Source: Thiothrix caldifontis (GTDB lineage: Bacteria; Pseudomonadota; Gammaproteobacteria; Thiotrichales; Thiotrichaceae). From it: a stretch of DNA of 64,000 nucleotides. The notes beneath the pieces were generated by a model. That model searched no databases. It was given only the letters and a program-made list of their open reading frames with translations, and was not told the DNA's origin. This document shows, piece after piece, positions 48,496-58,839 of the stretch (the first letter of the stretch is position 1; each line of letters starts with the position of its first letter). The position numbers were made by a program, and so were the translations under genes. The stretch is taken from the NCBI RefSeq assembly GCF_900107695.1, contig NZ_FNQP01000010.1, positions 93,158 to 157,157 of the forward strand, read 5' to 3'.

Positions 48496-51400
48496 ATGAA
48501 AAAACTACGTTGTAGCCTGCGGTGGCTGTTGTTAACCGCACCTTTACTGTTTGCTTCCGTGCTGATGGCGGATGAAACTGAAATCTATTTTGCTGATAAA
48601 AGCGGTACTGTTGCGCCCAACGTCTTGTTTGTTATTGATGCGTCAGGCAGCATGAAGCAAGTGGTAAGTGGCGATGCCAGCGGGCGTACCCGCCTACAAG
48701 TTTTGAAAGATTCCTTTCAGGAGGTCATGAATACCGCACCTAGCAATCTCAATGTAGGTTTGATGCATTACGCCAACCACGGTTTAGGTAATGACTATTG
48801 GTGGAGTTCCATTAAGGGGACGAATTTTCCAATCTCCCCGATTGATGGAGAAGTACCAGCTCTAGGTGATGACAATTTACCTGACCCTGCTGCTGGCACG
48901 GTGGTGCGTGAATTTCTCGCTGACATTGTGCACGATTGGGAAGCTAATGGTTACACGCCGATTGTGGATTCCTTGTATGAAGCGGCACGCTATTTTCGCG
49001 GTGATACGGTTGAGTGGGGTATGGATGTACCCACGATTGGTTGGGCAGCGCATCCCTTGACGTATGATAATGCCCCGACGTGTAGTGCCTCGCATACTGA
49101 ACCCTGCGTGAAGAGTTGGGGGCAATGTAACACCAACATTGTGGAGGGTAGCTGTGCTTCAACCAGCCACAACCAGTGCTGTGAATGGATTCCGACCGGA
49201 GGCGATGGATCTGGCTCTTGCAAAAATGATGATTACACCTGTTCGACGGTCATTGAGAAGTGCCAACACACCATTTGCGATACGGTAGAGGGTGATCCCA
49301 CCTACAAATCCCCGATTCAATACAGTTGCCAAGCCAACTATTTGGTGTTGATGTCGGATGGTAAACCCGAATACCCTTATTTTCCCGGCTTAGGGGATAC
49401 CGATGGTACGCATTATTACCCACCCTCTGTGAAAGATCTGGCAATTGGCGATTTCAAACCCATGCCAAATCCAGATTGGGCTACGTATTTTACTGACTTG
49501 ATCACCGCCAGTAATAGTCAGATTAAAGTAGCGCCACGTTTACAGGATTATCTGGGAACAACAGGCGCGAATGGGTGTGATGGGACTGCCGCTGCACCAC
49601 AAGATTACAACAGTGGTCGTTGTGGGCCAGAATTAACACGCTGGTTGGCGGATACTGACCACAATACTACCCTCAAGGGTAAGCAGGGAGTCGAAACCTA
49701 TACAGTGGCGTTTGCACTCGGCGATGAACCAAAAGGCACAGCATACCTAAAAGATTTGGCAACGAAAGAAGATGGTGCTTTCACCGCTGACAATGCTGAG
49801 GAATTAGCAGGGGCTTTCAAAGCTATCCTGAATTCCATTAGCAAGGCTTCGTCATCGTTCAGTTCTCCTACCTATGCCATCGACACCAACAATATGCTGG
49901 CACACAGCGATGAAGTCTACATCCCGATGTTTGATCGCAGCACCACGGCTATGTGGTCTGGTAATCTGAAAAAATTTACCCGCACTGTGGATGGTCAAAT
50001 AGTCGGTGAAGGTGGAGCAGCAGTAGTTAATGACAAAGGCGAGTTTTTAGAAACGGCTGATGATGTGTGGGGGCCTATCAGCGGTTCCGATGTCACCAGT
50101 GGCGGTGCTGCCAGTCAATTACCTGCGCCATCTGATAGGAATTTGTACACCGATGTCAGTACGGATGCGGATCTTACAGCAACGACTAATGCGCTGATTT
50201 CCTCTAATGCCAAGATAACGGATGGTATGCTGGTTGGTTTAAGTGACATTGCCGGTGGACCGGTGAAGTATTGGCTGCCAGATGCTGATGGTGATGGCAC
50301 AAGTTGTTTAGGGTATTACGACGATTGTACGGGTAAAAAACACATTGTATTGGGCGATTATGAGACCAAAGAAGGTTGTGTCGAAATCGCCAGTGTTGCC
50401 ATTACATGTCCTGCTTCCGATTATTTAACGGATAGTCAGCGTGAAGCCTTACTGGATTTTGCCCGTGGTGAAAACCCAGATGGAACTGCCCGCCAACACA
50501 TGGGGGACATGCTGAACAGTAAACCTTTAGTGGTGGACTACGGTGATGGTGAGGAACGTATCTTCGCGGCGACTAACGAAGGTTTCTTGCATTCTATTGA
50601 TACGGGTGATGGCGAAGAGCAGTGGGCATTCATGCCGAAAGGCTTGTTACCCAATATCAAAACCTTTATGGAAAATTTACCTACTAAAGACCATGTTTAC
50701 GGCATTGATGGCCCGCTGACGTTGTGGAATTACGATAAAAATTCGGACGGTGACATTGCCGATGTTGGCGATAAGCGTGTCTTGTTTTTTGGTTTACGCC
50801 GTGGTGGCAACGCCTATTACGCTCTGGATATTACAGAACCCGATAGCCCTGTCATTTTGTGGAAAAAAGAAAACAATCTCGACGTTGATGAGGGTGTATT
50901 AGATTCCCTAGGTGAAACATGGTCAAAACCCACGCTTGCCAAGATGCGTGTCGGCAGCAGCACCTCGAATGAAATACGCAATGTGGTTGTCTTTGGGGCA
51001 GGGTATGACCCTAACAAAGACGTGGAAACGGTAAGTGAGCGTCCAGCCGATACGTTGGGGCGGGATGTCATGGTTGTGGATGCCTTGGATGGTACGATCC
51101 ACTGGTCATTACAGCGCGACTTGTATAATAACGTAGCGGCTAATAACCCGGTCAAACACAGCATTCCGGGTGATATTCGCGTCATGGATATGGATCGTAA
51201 CGGTGCACTCGACCGTCTGTATTTTTCTGATACGGGGGGGAATGTGTGGCGGGTCGATATGGATCACGATCTGCGTGACAGTGACCCGGACATGTACAAC
51301 TACGATGATGCGATTCTCACCAAAATAGCCGATTTGGGGACCAATGGGGATTACGGCACGGATACCCGCAAGTTTTTCTACGAGCCGGATATTGCCTTGA

Positions 51401-52110
51401 TCCAGGATAATGGCAAGGTTCACATGACCATTTCACTGGGCAGCGGCTACCGCTCTCACCCCTTGAATACGAATACGGAAGACCGTTTCTACGTCTTGAT
51501 GGATCCGAATGTTTACAATGAGCCACCGGCAGGTTTTGTTGCGCTCAAAAATACCGATTTGACCAATGCGCGTACCGGTTTTACTGACCCGAATGACAAC
51601 TTGCTTAATGGCAATCACAAGGGTTGGTATTACGACTTCAGCGATAGTGGAGAAAAGGTACTTGCACCCGCCGTGACTTTCCTCAATAAAGTGGTGTTCA
51701 CCACTTTTGCTCCTGTGGATGAAGATGGACAGGGGCCATCACCTGACCCATGTGAAGTACCTCCGAATAGTGCGCGTGCTTATGTGTTGGATCTGTTCAC
51801 AGGTAAAGCAGTTGCTAATCTTGACCGAGACACTGGCGGTAGTAAGGATGAGTTTGTGGTAGCGGGTTTCAATGAAATTTTGGATGCCGCCAAGATTATC
51901 TTCCGTTTGCCTAGTGCTGCTGATGGTGGTACTTGTGTTGAGGGTGATTGTCAGCAAACCGTGGAAATTCGGGTTGGAAAACTAGAAATGCCGATTCTGG
52001 ATGCGAGTAATGACGAACAGGGTACAGGTGTTGGAGGCGTGACTGGTAGCGTTGACCTGACAGATATTTTACCACGCATGTTCTGGCTGGATCACAATGT
52101 GACGGACTAG
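48496..52110 (+). CDS. pilY1: Type IV pilus tip adhesin PilY1
   Basis: A 1204-aa secreted protein. The ATG at 48496 starts a signal peptide (KKLRCSLRWLLLTAPLLFAS); a longer frame overlapping pilE is unlikely. A von Willebrand A domain has the metal site DASGS (D48, S50, S52). It carries an insert with eleven Cys at residues 196-278. The C-terminal part is a PilY1 beta-propeller (about 660-1170) with Ca-type loops such as DKNSDGDIADVGD. It sits at the pilus tip for adhesion and surface sensing and overlaps prmC by 4 bp. Confidence 0.93.
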   Translation: MKKLRCSLRWLLLTAPLLFASVLMADETEIYFADKSGTVAPNVLFVIDASGSMKQVVSGDASGRTRLQVLKDSFQEVMNTAPSNLNVGLMHYANHGLGNDYWWSSIKGTNFPISPIDGEVPALGDDNLPDPAAGTVVREFLADIVHDWEANGYTPIVDSLYEAARYFRGDTVEWGMDVPTIGWAAHPLTYDNAPTCSASHTEPCVKSWGQCNTNIVEGSCASTSHNQCCEWIPTGGDGSGSCKNDDYTCSTVIEKCQHTICDTVEGDPTYKSPIQYSCQANYLVLMSDGKPEYPYFPGLGDTDGTHYYPPSVKDLAIGDFKPMPNPDWATYFTDLITASNSQIKVAPRLQDYLGTTGANGCDGTAAAPQDYNSGRCGPELTRWLADTDHNTTLKGKQGVETYTVAFALGDEPKGTAYLKDLATKEDGAFTADNAEELAGAFKAILNSISKASSSFSSPTYAIDTNNMLAHSDEVYIPMFDRSTTAMWSGNLKKFTRTVDGQIVGEGGAAVVNDKGEFLETADDVWGPISGSDVTSGGAASQLPAPSDRNLYTDVSTDADLTATTNALISSNAKITDGMLVGLSDIAGGPVKYWLPDADGDGTSCLGYYDDCTGKKHIVLGDYETKEGCVEIASVAITCPASDYLTDSQREALLDFARGENPDGTARQHMGDMLNSKPLVVDYGDGEERIFAATNEGFLHSIDTGDGEEQWAFMPKGLLPNIKTFMENLPTKDHVYGIDGPLTLWNYDKNSDGDIADVGDKRVLFFGLRRGGNAYYALDITEPDSPVILWKKENNLDVDEGVLDSLGETWSKPTLAKMRVGSSTSNEIRNVVVFGAGYDPNKDVETVSERPADTLGRDVMVVDALDGTIHWSLQRDLYNNVAANNPVKHSIPGDIRVMDMDRNGALDRLYFSDTGGNVWRVDMDHDLRDSDPDMYNYDDAILTKIADLGTNGDYGTDTRKFFYEPDIALIQDNGKVHMTISLGSGYRSHPLNTNTEDRFYVLMDPNVYNEPPAGFVALKNTDLTNARTGFTDPNDNLLNGNHKGWYYDFSDSGEKVLAPAVTFLNKVVFTTFAPVDEDGQGPSPDPCEVPPNSARAYVLDLFTGKAVANLDRDTGGSKDEFVVAGFNEILDAAKIIFRLPSAADGGTCVEGDCQQTVEIRVGKLEMPILDASNDEQGTGVGGVTGSVDLTDILPRMFWLDHNVTD

Positions 52111-52946
52111 GCAGCCAGCCACTGCCCTAGGGTAACACGATCGTTGCCTGCCAAATCCGGTAGGCAACGTACCTGTTGGAAGCCGATTGTTTGCAGCAAA
52201 GCCTTGACAGCATTACCTTGATTATAACCGTGTTCGAGTAATAGCCAGCCACAGTTTACCAACCAATGCGGTGCGGTTTGTACGATATGGCGAATGTCAT
52301 CCAACCCATCGTGACCGGCAGTGAGCGCGGTGATGGGTTCAAAGCGCACATCGCCTTGGATCAGATGCGGGTCATTGGCTTCGATGTAGGGTGGGTTGGA
52401 AACAATCATATCAAACCGTTGTTGGGGCAGGGTAGCAAACCAGTCTGAGTGGGTGAAGTGTACATTCTGTATCTGATGGTTGTGGGCGTTTTCTGCTGCA
52501 ACACTTAAGGCTGCGGTGGAGAAGTCGCAAGCGGTGATGCTAATGTCAGGGCGTTCGCTGGCGAGGCTCAAAGCAATTGCGCCAGTGCCAGTGCCAAGAT
52601 CAAGGATGTTTGCTGGGTATGTTGGTAGTAAAGAGAGGGCAGTTTCCACCAAGAGTTCGGTTTCAGGACGGGGGATTAGGGTGTCGGGAGTGACTTTCAG
52701 ATTGAGTGTCCAGAATTCGCGTTGGCCAGTTAGATAGGCAATCGGCACACCGCGCAAGCGTTCTGCCAACAACTGCCGGAAGGTGGTTTCTGTCACACTG
52801 TCTACGGTTTTTTCAGGCCAGGTGTATAAATACGTTCGGGACTTTTGAAGGCAATGTGTTAGCAATATTTCGGCATCTGCCTGTGCTGAATCTGAATGGG
52901 ATTGCAGTTGTTGAATCGCCTCAGCCAGTAAGTTTTGGTTATTCAC
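52107..52946 (-). CDS. prmC: Peptide chain release factor N5-glutamine methyltransferase
   Basis: Methylates the GGQ glutamine of release factors. The 279-aa chain has [35 protein letters not shown] and the catalytic NPPYIE. It follows prfA with an 8-bp overlap, and its substrate RF1 is encoded there. The 3' end overlaps pilY1 by 4 bp. Confidence 0.95.
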   Translation of the reverse strand: MNNQNLLAEAIQQLQSHSDSAQADAEILLTHCLQKSRTYLYTWPEKTVDSVTETTFRQLLAERLRGVPIAYLTGQREFWTLNLKVTPDTLIPRPETELLVETALSLLPTYPANILDLGTGTGAIALSLASERPDISITACDFSTAALSVAAENAHNHQIQNVHFTHSDWFATLPQQRFDMIVSNPPYIEANDPHLIQGDVRFEPITALTAGHDGLDDIRHIVQTAPHWLVNCGWLLLEHGYNQGNAVKALLQTIGFQQVRCLPDLAGNDRVTLGQWLAA

Positions 52947-54018
52947 CCGCCAATGCCGCCAACTGATCCGCTTGGTATTCGTTGATGAGTGGTTCGATTA
53001 CTTGATCAACGCTACCGGCCATGATTTCATCCAATTTATACAGCGTCAGATTGATGCGGTGATCGGTGACGCGCCCTTGTGGGAAGTTGTAAGTACGGAT
53101 GCGTTCCGAGCGGTCGCCAGAGCCAACGAGGTTTTTGCGGGTTTCAGCTTGCTCGGCGGCTTGTTTTTGGCGTTCACCCTCAAAGATGCGTGACTGCAAT
53201 AGCCCCATCGCTTTTGCGCGGTTTTTGTGCTGAGAGCGCTCTTCCTGACACTCCACCACAATGCCGGTTGGCAGGTGGGTAATACGAATCGCGGATTCGG
53301 TTTTGTTGATGTGCTGCCCGCCCGCACCAGAGGAGCGATAGGTGTCGATCTTTAAGTCGGCTGGATTAATATCAACCGCTTCTACTTCATCCAATTCCGG
53401 CATGACAGCAACGGTTGCTGCTGAGGTGTGGATGCGCCCTTGGGATTCAGTAGCAGGAACCCGTTGTACACGGTGAGCACCGGATTCAAACTTGAGCCGT
53501 GAATACGCGCCTTGCCCTATCACGCGGGAAATGATTTCTTTGAAACCACCGTGTTCACCTTCGTTTTGGCTGATGATTTCAATCTGCCAGCGACGGCTCT
53601 CAGCATAACGGGCATACATGCGGAATAAATCTCCAGCAAAAATGGCGGCTTCATCTCCACCTGTGCCTGCACGGATTTCAAGGAACACATTGCTATTGTC
53701 GTGCGGGTCTTGTGGCAATAACAACTTCTGTAAGTCGATTTCCAATACGGCACGACGAGCTTTGGCTGTTTCGATTTCTTCTTGTGCCATGTCGCGCATT
53801 TCAGGGTCTGCCAACATTTCCTGTGCAGCATCGATGTCGGCTGCGGTTTGCTGGTAGGCGTGAAAGCCTTGCGCCACAGGTTCTAGTTGGCTGTATTCGA
53901 TCGAGAGTTTACGAAATTGTTGTTGGTCGCTGATCACATCAGCTTCACCTAATAGCGCAGCAATTTCGGCGTAACGTTCGCTCAAGGCTTCGAGTTTTTG
54001 CAGGATAGATGCTTTCAC
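52939..54018 (-). CDS. prfA: Peptide chain release factor 1
   Basis: Recognises UAA and UAG and triggers peptide release. The 359-aa chain has the anticodon-like PAT (188-190 in [10 protein letters not shown]) and the catalytic GGQ (233-235 in [12 protein letters not shown]). It follows hemA by 6 bp and overlaps prmC. The order hemA-prfA-prmC is typical of gammaproteobacteria. Confidence 0.97.
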   Translation of the reverse strand: MKASILQKLEALSERYAEIAALLGEADVISDQQQFRKLSIEYSQLEPVAQGFHAYQQTAADIDAAQEMLADPEMRDMAQEEIETAKARRAVLEIDLQKLLLPQDPHDNSNVFLEIRAGTGGDEAAIFAGDLFRMYARYAESRRWQIEIISQNEGEHGGFKEIISRVIGQGAYSRLKFESGAHRVQRVPATESQGRIHTSAATVAVMPELDEVEAVDINPADLKIDTYRSSGAGGQHINKTESAIRITHLPTGIVVECQEERSQHKNRAKAMGLLQSRIFEGERQKQAAEQAETRKNLVGSGDRSERIRTYNFPQGRVTDHRINLTLYKLDEIMAGSVDQVIEPLINEYQADQLAALAGE

Positions 54019-54024
54019 AGATTT

Positions 54025-55287
54025 TTAGCCGTTATCGTCATTAGAAAGGTTAAACAGGGTGCGGGCGTGTTCCAGCAATTGATGGTCGCCGTTGCGTGCT
54101 GCGTGATGCATGGCTTGGGTGGCGTCGTGAGACAGTTTGTTCGCCAAGGTATGTGCTAGAAATTGCAGGGCTTCTTCGGGGCTTTTGCCATTTTGTAATA
54201 ATGTGGTGGCTTTATCGAATACTGCTTGGCGAATAGTGTCGGTACGCGCACGATAGGCACGGATGGTGTTCATATGGTCTTGTGCACGTAGCCATGACAT
54301 GAAGTTAGTGACTTCTTCTAGCACCATGCCTTCAGCTTGTTCGGCAGCAGCACGCCGTGATTGGAGGTTTTCTTCAATCACTGAGTGTAGGTCGTCAACA
54401 GTGTAGAGGTAGACATCATCTAGGTTGGCAACTTCTTGTTCAATATCTCGTGGCACTGCAATGTCTACCATGAACATGGGGCGGTGTTTGCGAATTTTTA
54501 GGGCACGTTCTACCGCGCCTTTACCGAGAATGGGAACGGGAGAGGCAGTGGAAGAAATAATGATGTCCGCTTGAGGCAAGTGATCGGCTAAGTCTGGCAA
54601 GCCGATGCCCTTGCCGCCGTATTCTGCGGCGAGTTTTTGGGCTTTGTCGATGCTGCGGTTGGCAACAATGATTTTACCAATGTGGTTGGTGGCAAGGTGT
54701 TTGCCGACGAGTTCGATGGTTTCACCTGCACCAATCAATAGTGCGGTTTGTTTTTCGAGTTTGCTGAAAATTTGTTTGGCAAGACTGACCGCAGCAAAGG
54801 CAACGGAGACGGGATTAGCACCAATGCTGGTTTGGGTGCGGACTTTTTTAGCGGTGGAAAACGCATGTTGCATCAGGCGGTTTAATTGATTGCCGGTGGT
54901 GGCTTGGTCGCTGGCAGCTTGTAGGGCAGTTTTCAGTTGCCCAAGGATTTGGGGTTCACCGAGTACCAGTGAGTCTAACCCACAGGCTACGCGCAAGGCG
55001 TGACGCACTGCTTCGTCTTGTTGGTAGATATACAAGTAGGGTTGTAATTGTGTTGCTGGCATTTTATGCCAGCTTGCCAGCCACTCGACCAAGGCTTCCA
55101 CGGATTGCTGCGGATGAGCAGCGGCGTAGATTTCAGTGCGGTTGCAGGTCGAGAGTATCAGGTTTTCAGGCACAACCTGATGGGCAGCGTGCAGTGCCAA
55201 TGGCAGGCTGTCAGGTGAGAACGAAACCTTTTCCCGGATGGAGACTGGGGCGGTTTTATGATTGACTCCAACGATCAGGATGGACAT
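54025..55287 (-). CDS. hemA: Glutamyl-tRNA reductase
   Basis: First committed step of tetrapyrrole synthesis by the C5 route. The 420-aa chain has VGVNHKTAPVSIREK, the catalytic cysteine C48 in STCNRTEIY, SLVLGEPQILGQLK, and an NADPH loop LIGAGETIELVGKHL. The N-terminal region is where heme-controlled turnover is mediated in other bacteria. It is divergent from the TPR lipoprotein gene, as usual with lolB nearby. Confidence 0.96.
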   Translation of the reverse strand: MSILIVGVNHKTAPVSIREKVSFSPDSLPLALHAAHQVVPENLILSTCNRTEIYAAAHPQQSVEALVEWLASWHKMPATQLQPYLYIYQQDEAVRHALRVACGLDSLVLGEPQILGQLKTALQAASDQATTGNQLNRLMQHAFSTAKKVRTQTSIGANPVSVAFAAVSLAKQIFSKLEKQTALLIGAGETIELVGKHLATNHIGKIIVANRSIDKAQKLAAEYGGKGIGLPDLADHLPQADIIISSTASPVPILGKGAVERALKIRKHRPMFMVDIAVPRDIEQEVANLDDVYLYTVDDLHSVIEENLQSRRAAAEQAEGMVLEEVTNFMSWLRAQDHMNTIRAYRARTDTIRQAVFDKATTLLQNGKSPEEALQFLAHTLANKLSHDATQAMHHAARNGDHQLLEHARTLFNLSNDDNG

Positions 55288-55477
55288 TCAGTATTTCACC
55301 AACGGATACATTTCAGCCTTTGCACCTTTTCAGAACGAGGTAGTTAACTTTCGGAACCGCGAATTTTCTGATACGTTATGGCTTATTACAAGGTAATTCG
55401 TTGAATATATCCTTAAATCCTCTTGCAACATAACACGATCAGTCATAATCGGGGATTGTGATGGACCGGAGAAATAC

Positions 55478-57196
55478 ATGCCCAGCAATCGTTTGCCGCG
55501 CCGTTTTGTGAGCCTAGTATTGGCTTTATTGATTGGTGGTTGCACCTTGGGGAATGCCCCGTTTGCGGATCAGTCGGTTAGTAATGTAGCGACTTTCAGC
55601 AGTCCGCTGAGTTATCAGGTTTACAATATCCTCGCAGGGGAAATGTTTGTTAAACAGGGTAATGTGTCTCAGGCTGCCTTGCATTATGTGGCTGCTGCTC
55701 AGCAGACCAATGATCCTGCGGTTGCGCAACGTGCGGTGGAGTTGGCAATGAGTGCACAAGATACGTCTTTAGCAGGGCGAGCTTTGGAGCGCTGGATTAC
55801 ATTATCACCGGATTCTTCCGAGGCAGTTCAATATCAGGCATTGGCAAATTTACGCGCCGAAAAGTACGATGAAGCGGTGAAGGATTTGGTAAAAATCCGT
55901 GATAGGGCGAATAAAGAAAATGAACACGGTTTTGCTTTCATTGTGTCGTTGTTGACGCTAGAGCCTGATGCTACTAAATCCTACGAAACTTTCAAACGTT
56001 ATGTGAAGAGCGTGGATAGTTCACCCCGTGCACAATTGGCGCTGGCTTCACTGGCATTGAATGCGGATCAATTTGAGGCAGCGTTACAGGCGAGTCAAGC
56101 GGCGAAACAAAAGGGGGATGCGGCTGAAAAAGTGCAAGCTGCTCGCTGGGCTGCTAAGGCATTAGTGGGGTTGGATAAATTACCCGACGCGATTAAGGCG
56201 TTAGAAGCGATCAATAAAAACACTGAGGATACGGAACTAAAGCTGGATTATGGGCGTTTGCTAATTTTGGCAGATCGCCGTGCGGAAGCGACACCGATTT
56301 ACCAACAGCTTTACACCAGCTTCCCCGATAATGTGGACGTTTTGTATACCTTAGGCTTATTGCATCTGGAACAAAAATCTTTCACAGCGGCAGAACCGTT
56401 AATCAGTAAGTTGCTGACAGTGCCAGACCGTGCTGCGGAGGCTAATTATTTCATGGGGCAAATTCATGAAGGATTGCAGCGCCCCAAACCAGCCATCGAG
56501 GTTTATAAAAAGGCTGTTGGGGGGAAATACGACCGTGAAGCGACGGTGCGTGTGGCACGTTTGTTAGTGGAAACAAGCAATTTAGCCAGCGCGCGTGAAT
56601 GGGTGGCAGAACAAGTTAAGATAGCCGCTGATAATGAACGTAAGGGGCTATTGCTACAATTAGACGGGCAACTGTTGCATGATCAGGGACAATACGCTGA
56701 GGCTATCAACAGCTTTGGCAAGGCGCTGGATGTAAAAGCAAATGACCCTGATGTGTTGTATTCTCGCGCCCTGAGTGCTGAAAAGCTGGGTGATTTCAGT
56801 AAGGCTGAAGCTGATTTACAGGCGGTGCTTAAGTCACAGCCTGATAATACGACTGTATTAAATGCATTGGGATATATGCTGGCGGTGAATACGCAACGTT
56901 ATTCGGAAGCCAGCGAACTCATTACGAAAGCCTTGGCTGGTCGCCCTGATGATCCCGCGATTATGGATAGCATGGGCTGGGTATTATATCTCACAGGCAA
57001 AACGGAGGAGGCGGAAGCTTGGTTACGCAAAGCCTATACTCAATTACAAGACCCCGAAGTTGCCAGTCACTTGATTGAAGTGTTAGCAGTTCGCGGTAAT
57101 AAGGCAGAGGCACAGGCTATTCTCGATACCATGCTCAGTAAATTCCCTGATGACAATTTGTTGCTGAAGGTTAAGGAAAAGCTGGTTGGCTTGTAA
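55478..57196 (+). CDS. TPR-repeat lipoprotein
   Basis: A 572-aa outer-membrane-type lipoprotein with lipobox LIGGC (C22). It is built of helical TPR pairs throughout, most clearly in LGLLHLEQKSFTAAEPLISKLL and GDFSKAEADLQAVLKSQPDN. GGACCGGAG precedes the ATG. A TPR gene at this spot upstream of lolB is conserved in many gammaproteobacteria; a role in outer-membrane or lipoprotein handling is plausible but unproven. Confidence 0.85.
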   Translation: MPSNRLPRRFVSLVLALLIGGCTLGNAPFADQSVSNVATFSSPLSYQVYNILAGEMFVKQGNVSQAALHYVAAAQQTNDPAVAQRAVELAMSAQDTSLAGRALERWITLSPDSSEAVQYQALANLRAEKYDEAVKDLVKIRDRANKENEHGFAFIVSLLTLEPDATKSYETFKRYVKSVDSSPRAQLALASLALNADQFEAALQASQAAKQKGDAAEKVQAARWAAKALVGLDKLPDAIKALEAINKNTEDTELKLDYGRLLILADRRAEATPIYQQLYTSFPDNVDVLYTLGLLHLEQKSFTAAEPLISKLLTVPDRAAEANYFMGQIHEGLQRPKPAIEVYKKAVGGKYDREATVRVARLLVETSNLASAREWVAEQVKIAADNERKGLLLQLDGQLLHDQGQYAEAINSFGKALDVKANDPDVLYSRALSAEKLGDFSKAEADLQAVLKSQPDNTTVLNALGYMLAVNTQRYSEASELITKALAGRPDDPAIMDSMGWVLYLTGKTEEAEAWLRKAYTQLQDPEVASHLIEVLAVRGNKAEAQAILDTMLSKFPDDNLLLKVKEKLVGL

Positions 57197-57224
57197 CCTT
57201 CTCATTACTTAAGGATAACGAATC

Positions 57225-57863
57225 ATGAAACAATGGATGCTGGTGGCGGCTTGTTGTGCGGTGACGTTTGGTGGGTGTGCGACGCAGACAAAAAGCCCTT
57301 CCCAAGGTGTCGATGCATCAACTAAACCTGTAAACGCCCAAAGTGCTTGGCAACAACGTCAGACTAACTTTGCTCGTATGAGTAGCTGGCGGTTGCAAGG
57401 TAAGGTGGGAATGCAGTTTCAGGAGCAAAGTGCTTCATTTAATCTGTCTTGGCTCCAGACGGGAAAAGACCAGTATGAAATGAACATTAAGAATCCGCTG
57501 ACGGGTTCGATTATGGCTTACCTCAAGGGAGACCGTTCCGAAGTGACCTTGCAAGCCAATGGCAAGACTTACAAAGACGCGAGTGCTGAACGTTTGTTGC
57601 AAGGACAATTGGGTGTTTCATTGCCATTGGATGGGATGAAATATTGGGTGCGAGGTATACCTTCACCCGACTCGCCCGTGCAGCAAGTCAAATTGGATTC
57701 GCAAGGCCGCCCCGAATCGTTACAACAATCCGGTTGGTTGATCGAATACACGGGTTGGCAAGGCAACGATTGGAAGGCATTACCTGAAAAAATTAATTTG
57801 AGCCGCGTGCCTGATAACACCAAGGTTAAGGTGATCGCGAAAGATTGGCAAACCCGTTATTAA
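57225..57863 (+). CDS. lolB: Outer-membrane lipoprotein receptor LolB
   Basis: Receives lipoproteins from LolA and inserts them into the outer membrane. The 212-aa chain has lipobox FGGC (C18), MSSWRLQGKVGMQF, ASFNLSWLQ and the C-terminal pattern found in LolB. It lies 29 bp after the TPR gene and 7 bp before ispE. Confidence 0.92.
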   Translation: MKQWMLVAACCAVTFGGCATQTKSPSQGVDASTKPVNAQSAWQQRQTNFARMSSWRLQGKVGMQFQEQSASFNLSWLQTGKDQYEMNIKNPLTGSIMAYLKGDRSEVTLQANGKTYKDASAERLLQGQLGVSLPLDGMKYWVRGIPSPDSPVQQVKLDSQGRPESLQQSGWLIEYTGWQGNDWKALPEKINLSRVPDNTKVKVIAKDWQTRY

Positions 57864-57869
57864 GTTTCC

Positions 57870-58727
57870 ATGCAAACGTTAACACTTCCGGCACCCGCTA
57901 AACTCAATCTGTTTCTGCACATTACGGGCAGGAGGGCAGATGGCTATCATTTGTTGCAAACCCTCTTCGTATTTCTTGATTTTGCGGATGAGATTACGCT
58001 GAGCGTGCGCAGTGATGGTGAAATTTGTCGACCGCAGGGAGCTGAGGACGTACCAGTAGACGCTGATTTAACGGTGCGGGCAGCGCGATTGTTGCAACAG
58101 GCAACGGGGGTTCGTCTCGGTGTGGATATTCATGTGTTGAAACGTATCCCGATGGGCGGCGGTTTGGGGGGCGGCAGTTCGGATGCAGCGACGGTGTTAC
58201 ACGGGTTAAATTACCTGTGGCAATGTGATTTGAGTAATGATGAGTTGGCTGCGTTAGGGCTATGTTTAGGCGCGGATGTACCGGTGTTTGTACAGGGTCA
58301 TGCGGCATGGGCGGAAGGGGTCGGTGAGCAATTAACGCCGGTTGATTTGCCTGAATCTTGGTATGTGGTGATCCATCCGCAGGTTCATGTTCCGACAGCA
58401 GAACTTTTTTCTGCATCAGACTTGACACGCAACTGCCCTGCGATTACATTAGCGACCTTCCACGGCGGGGCAGGCATTAACGTCTTCCAAGCAGTCGTAG
58501 AAAAGCGTTATCCCGAAGTGGCTAAAGCAATAAGCTGGCTATCTGGGTACTCACATGCAAGGTTAACAGGTTCAGGCAGTTGCCTGTTTGGGTCAGTAAG
58601 CAGTAGGCAAGAAGGTGAAATAATCCTACAAAACCTACCTGTTGAATGGTTCGGATTTGTCGCAAAGGGTGTGACTATTTCGCCTTTGCAGCAAAAGCTA
58701 GTAACATTGCCAACGCTTTACAATTAG
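57870..58727 (+). CDS. ispE: 4-(cytidine 5'-diphospho)-2-C-methyl-D-erythritol kinase
   Basis: Fourth step of the MEP isoprenoid route. The 285-aa GHMP kinase has PAPAKLNLFLHITGRRADGYH (shown in part: PAKLNLFLHITGRRADGYH) and the ATP loop PMGGGLGGGSSDAATVL. The tRNA-Gln gene begins 7 bp after its stop. Confidence 0.95.
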   Translation: MQTLTLPAPAKLNLFLHITGRRADGYHLLQTLFVFLDFADEITLSVRSDGEICRPQGAEDVPVDADLTVRAARLLQQATGVRLGVDIHVLKRIPMGGGLGGGSSDAATVLHGLNYLWQCDLSNDELAALGLCLGADVPVFVQGHAAWAEGVGEQLTPVDLPESWYVVIHPQVHVPTAELFSASDLTRNCPAITLATFHGGAGINVFQAVVEKRYPEVAKAISWLSGYSHARLTGSGSCLFGSVSSRQEGEIILQNLPVEWFGFVAKGVTISPLQQKLVTLPTLYN

Positions 58728-58734
58728 TTTCAGA

Positions 58735-58809
58735 AGGGCCGTCGCCAAGCGGTAAGGCACTGGATTTTGATTCCAGCATTCCCAGGTTCGAATCCTGGCG
58801 GCCCTGCCA
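58735..58809 (+). tRNA. tRNA-Gln (anticodon TTG)
   Basis: A 75-nt cloverleaf with acceptor AGGGCCG / CGGCCCT and an encoded GCCA end. D arm GCCAAGCGGTAAGGC, anticodon stem CTGGA / TCCAG around TTTTGAT with TTG at 58767-58769, and T arm GGTTCGAATCC. It sits between ispE and prs, a conserved location. It would be a substrate of MnmC and MnmH. Confidence 0.97.
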
Positions 58810-58839
58810 TTTTCTTCCCCCAATCTATGCGGATATGTC

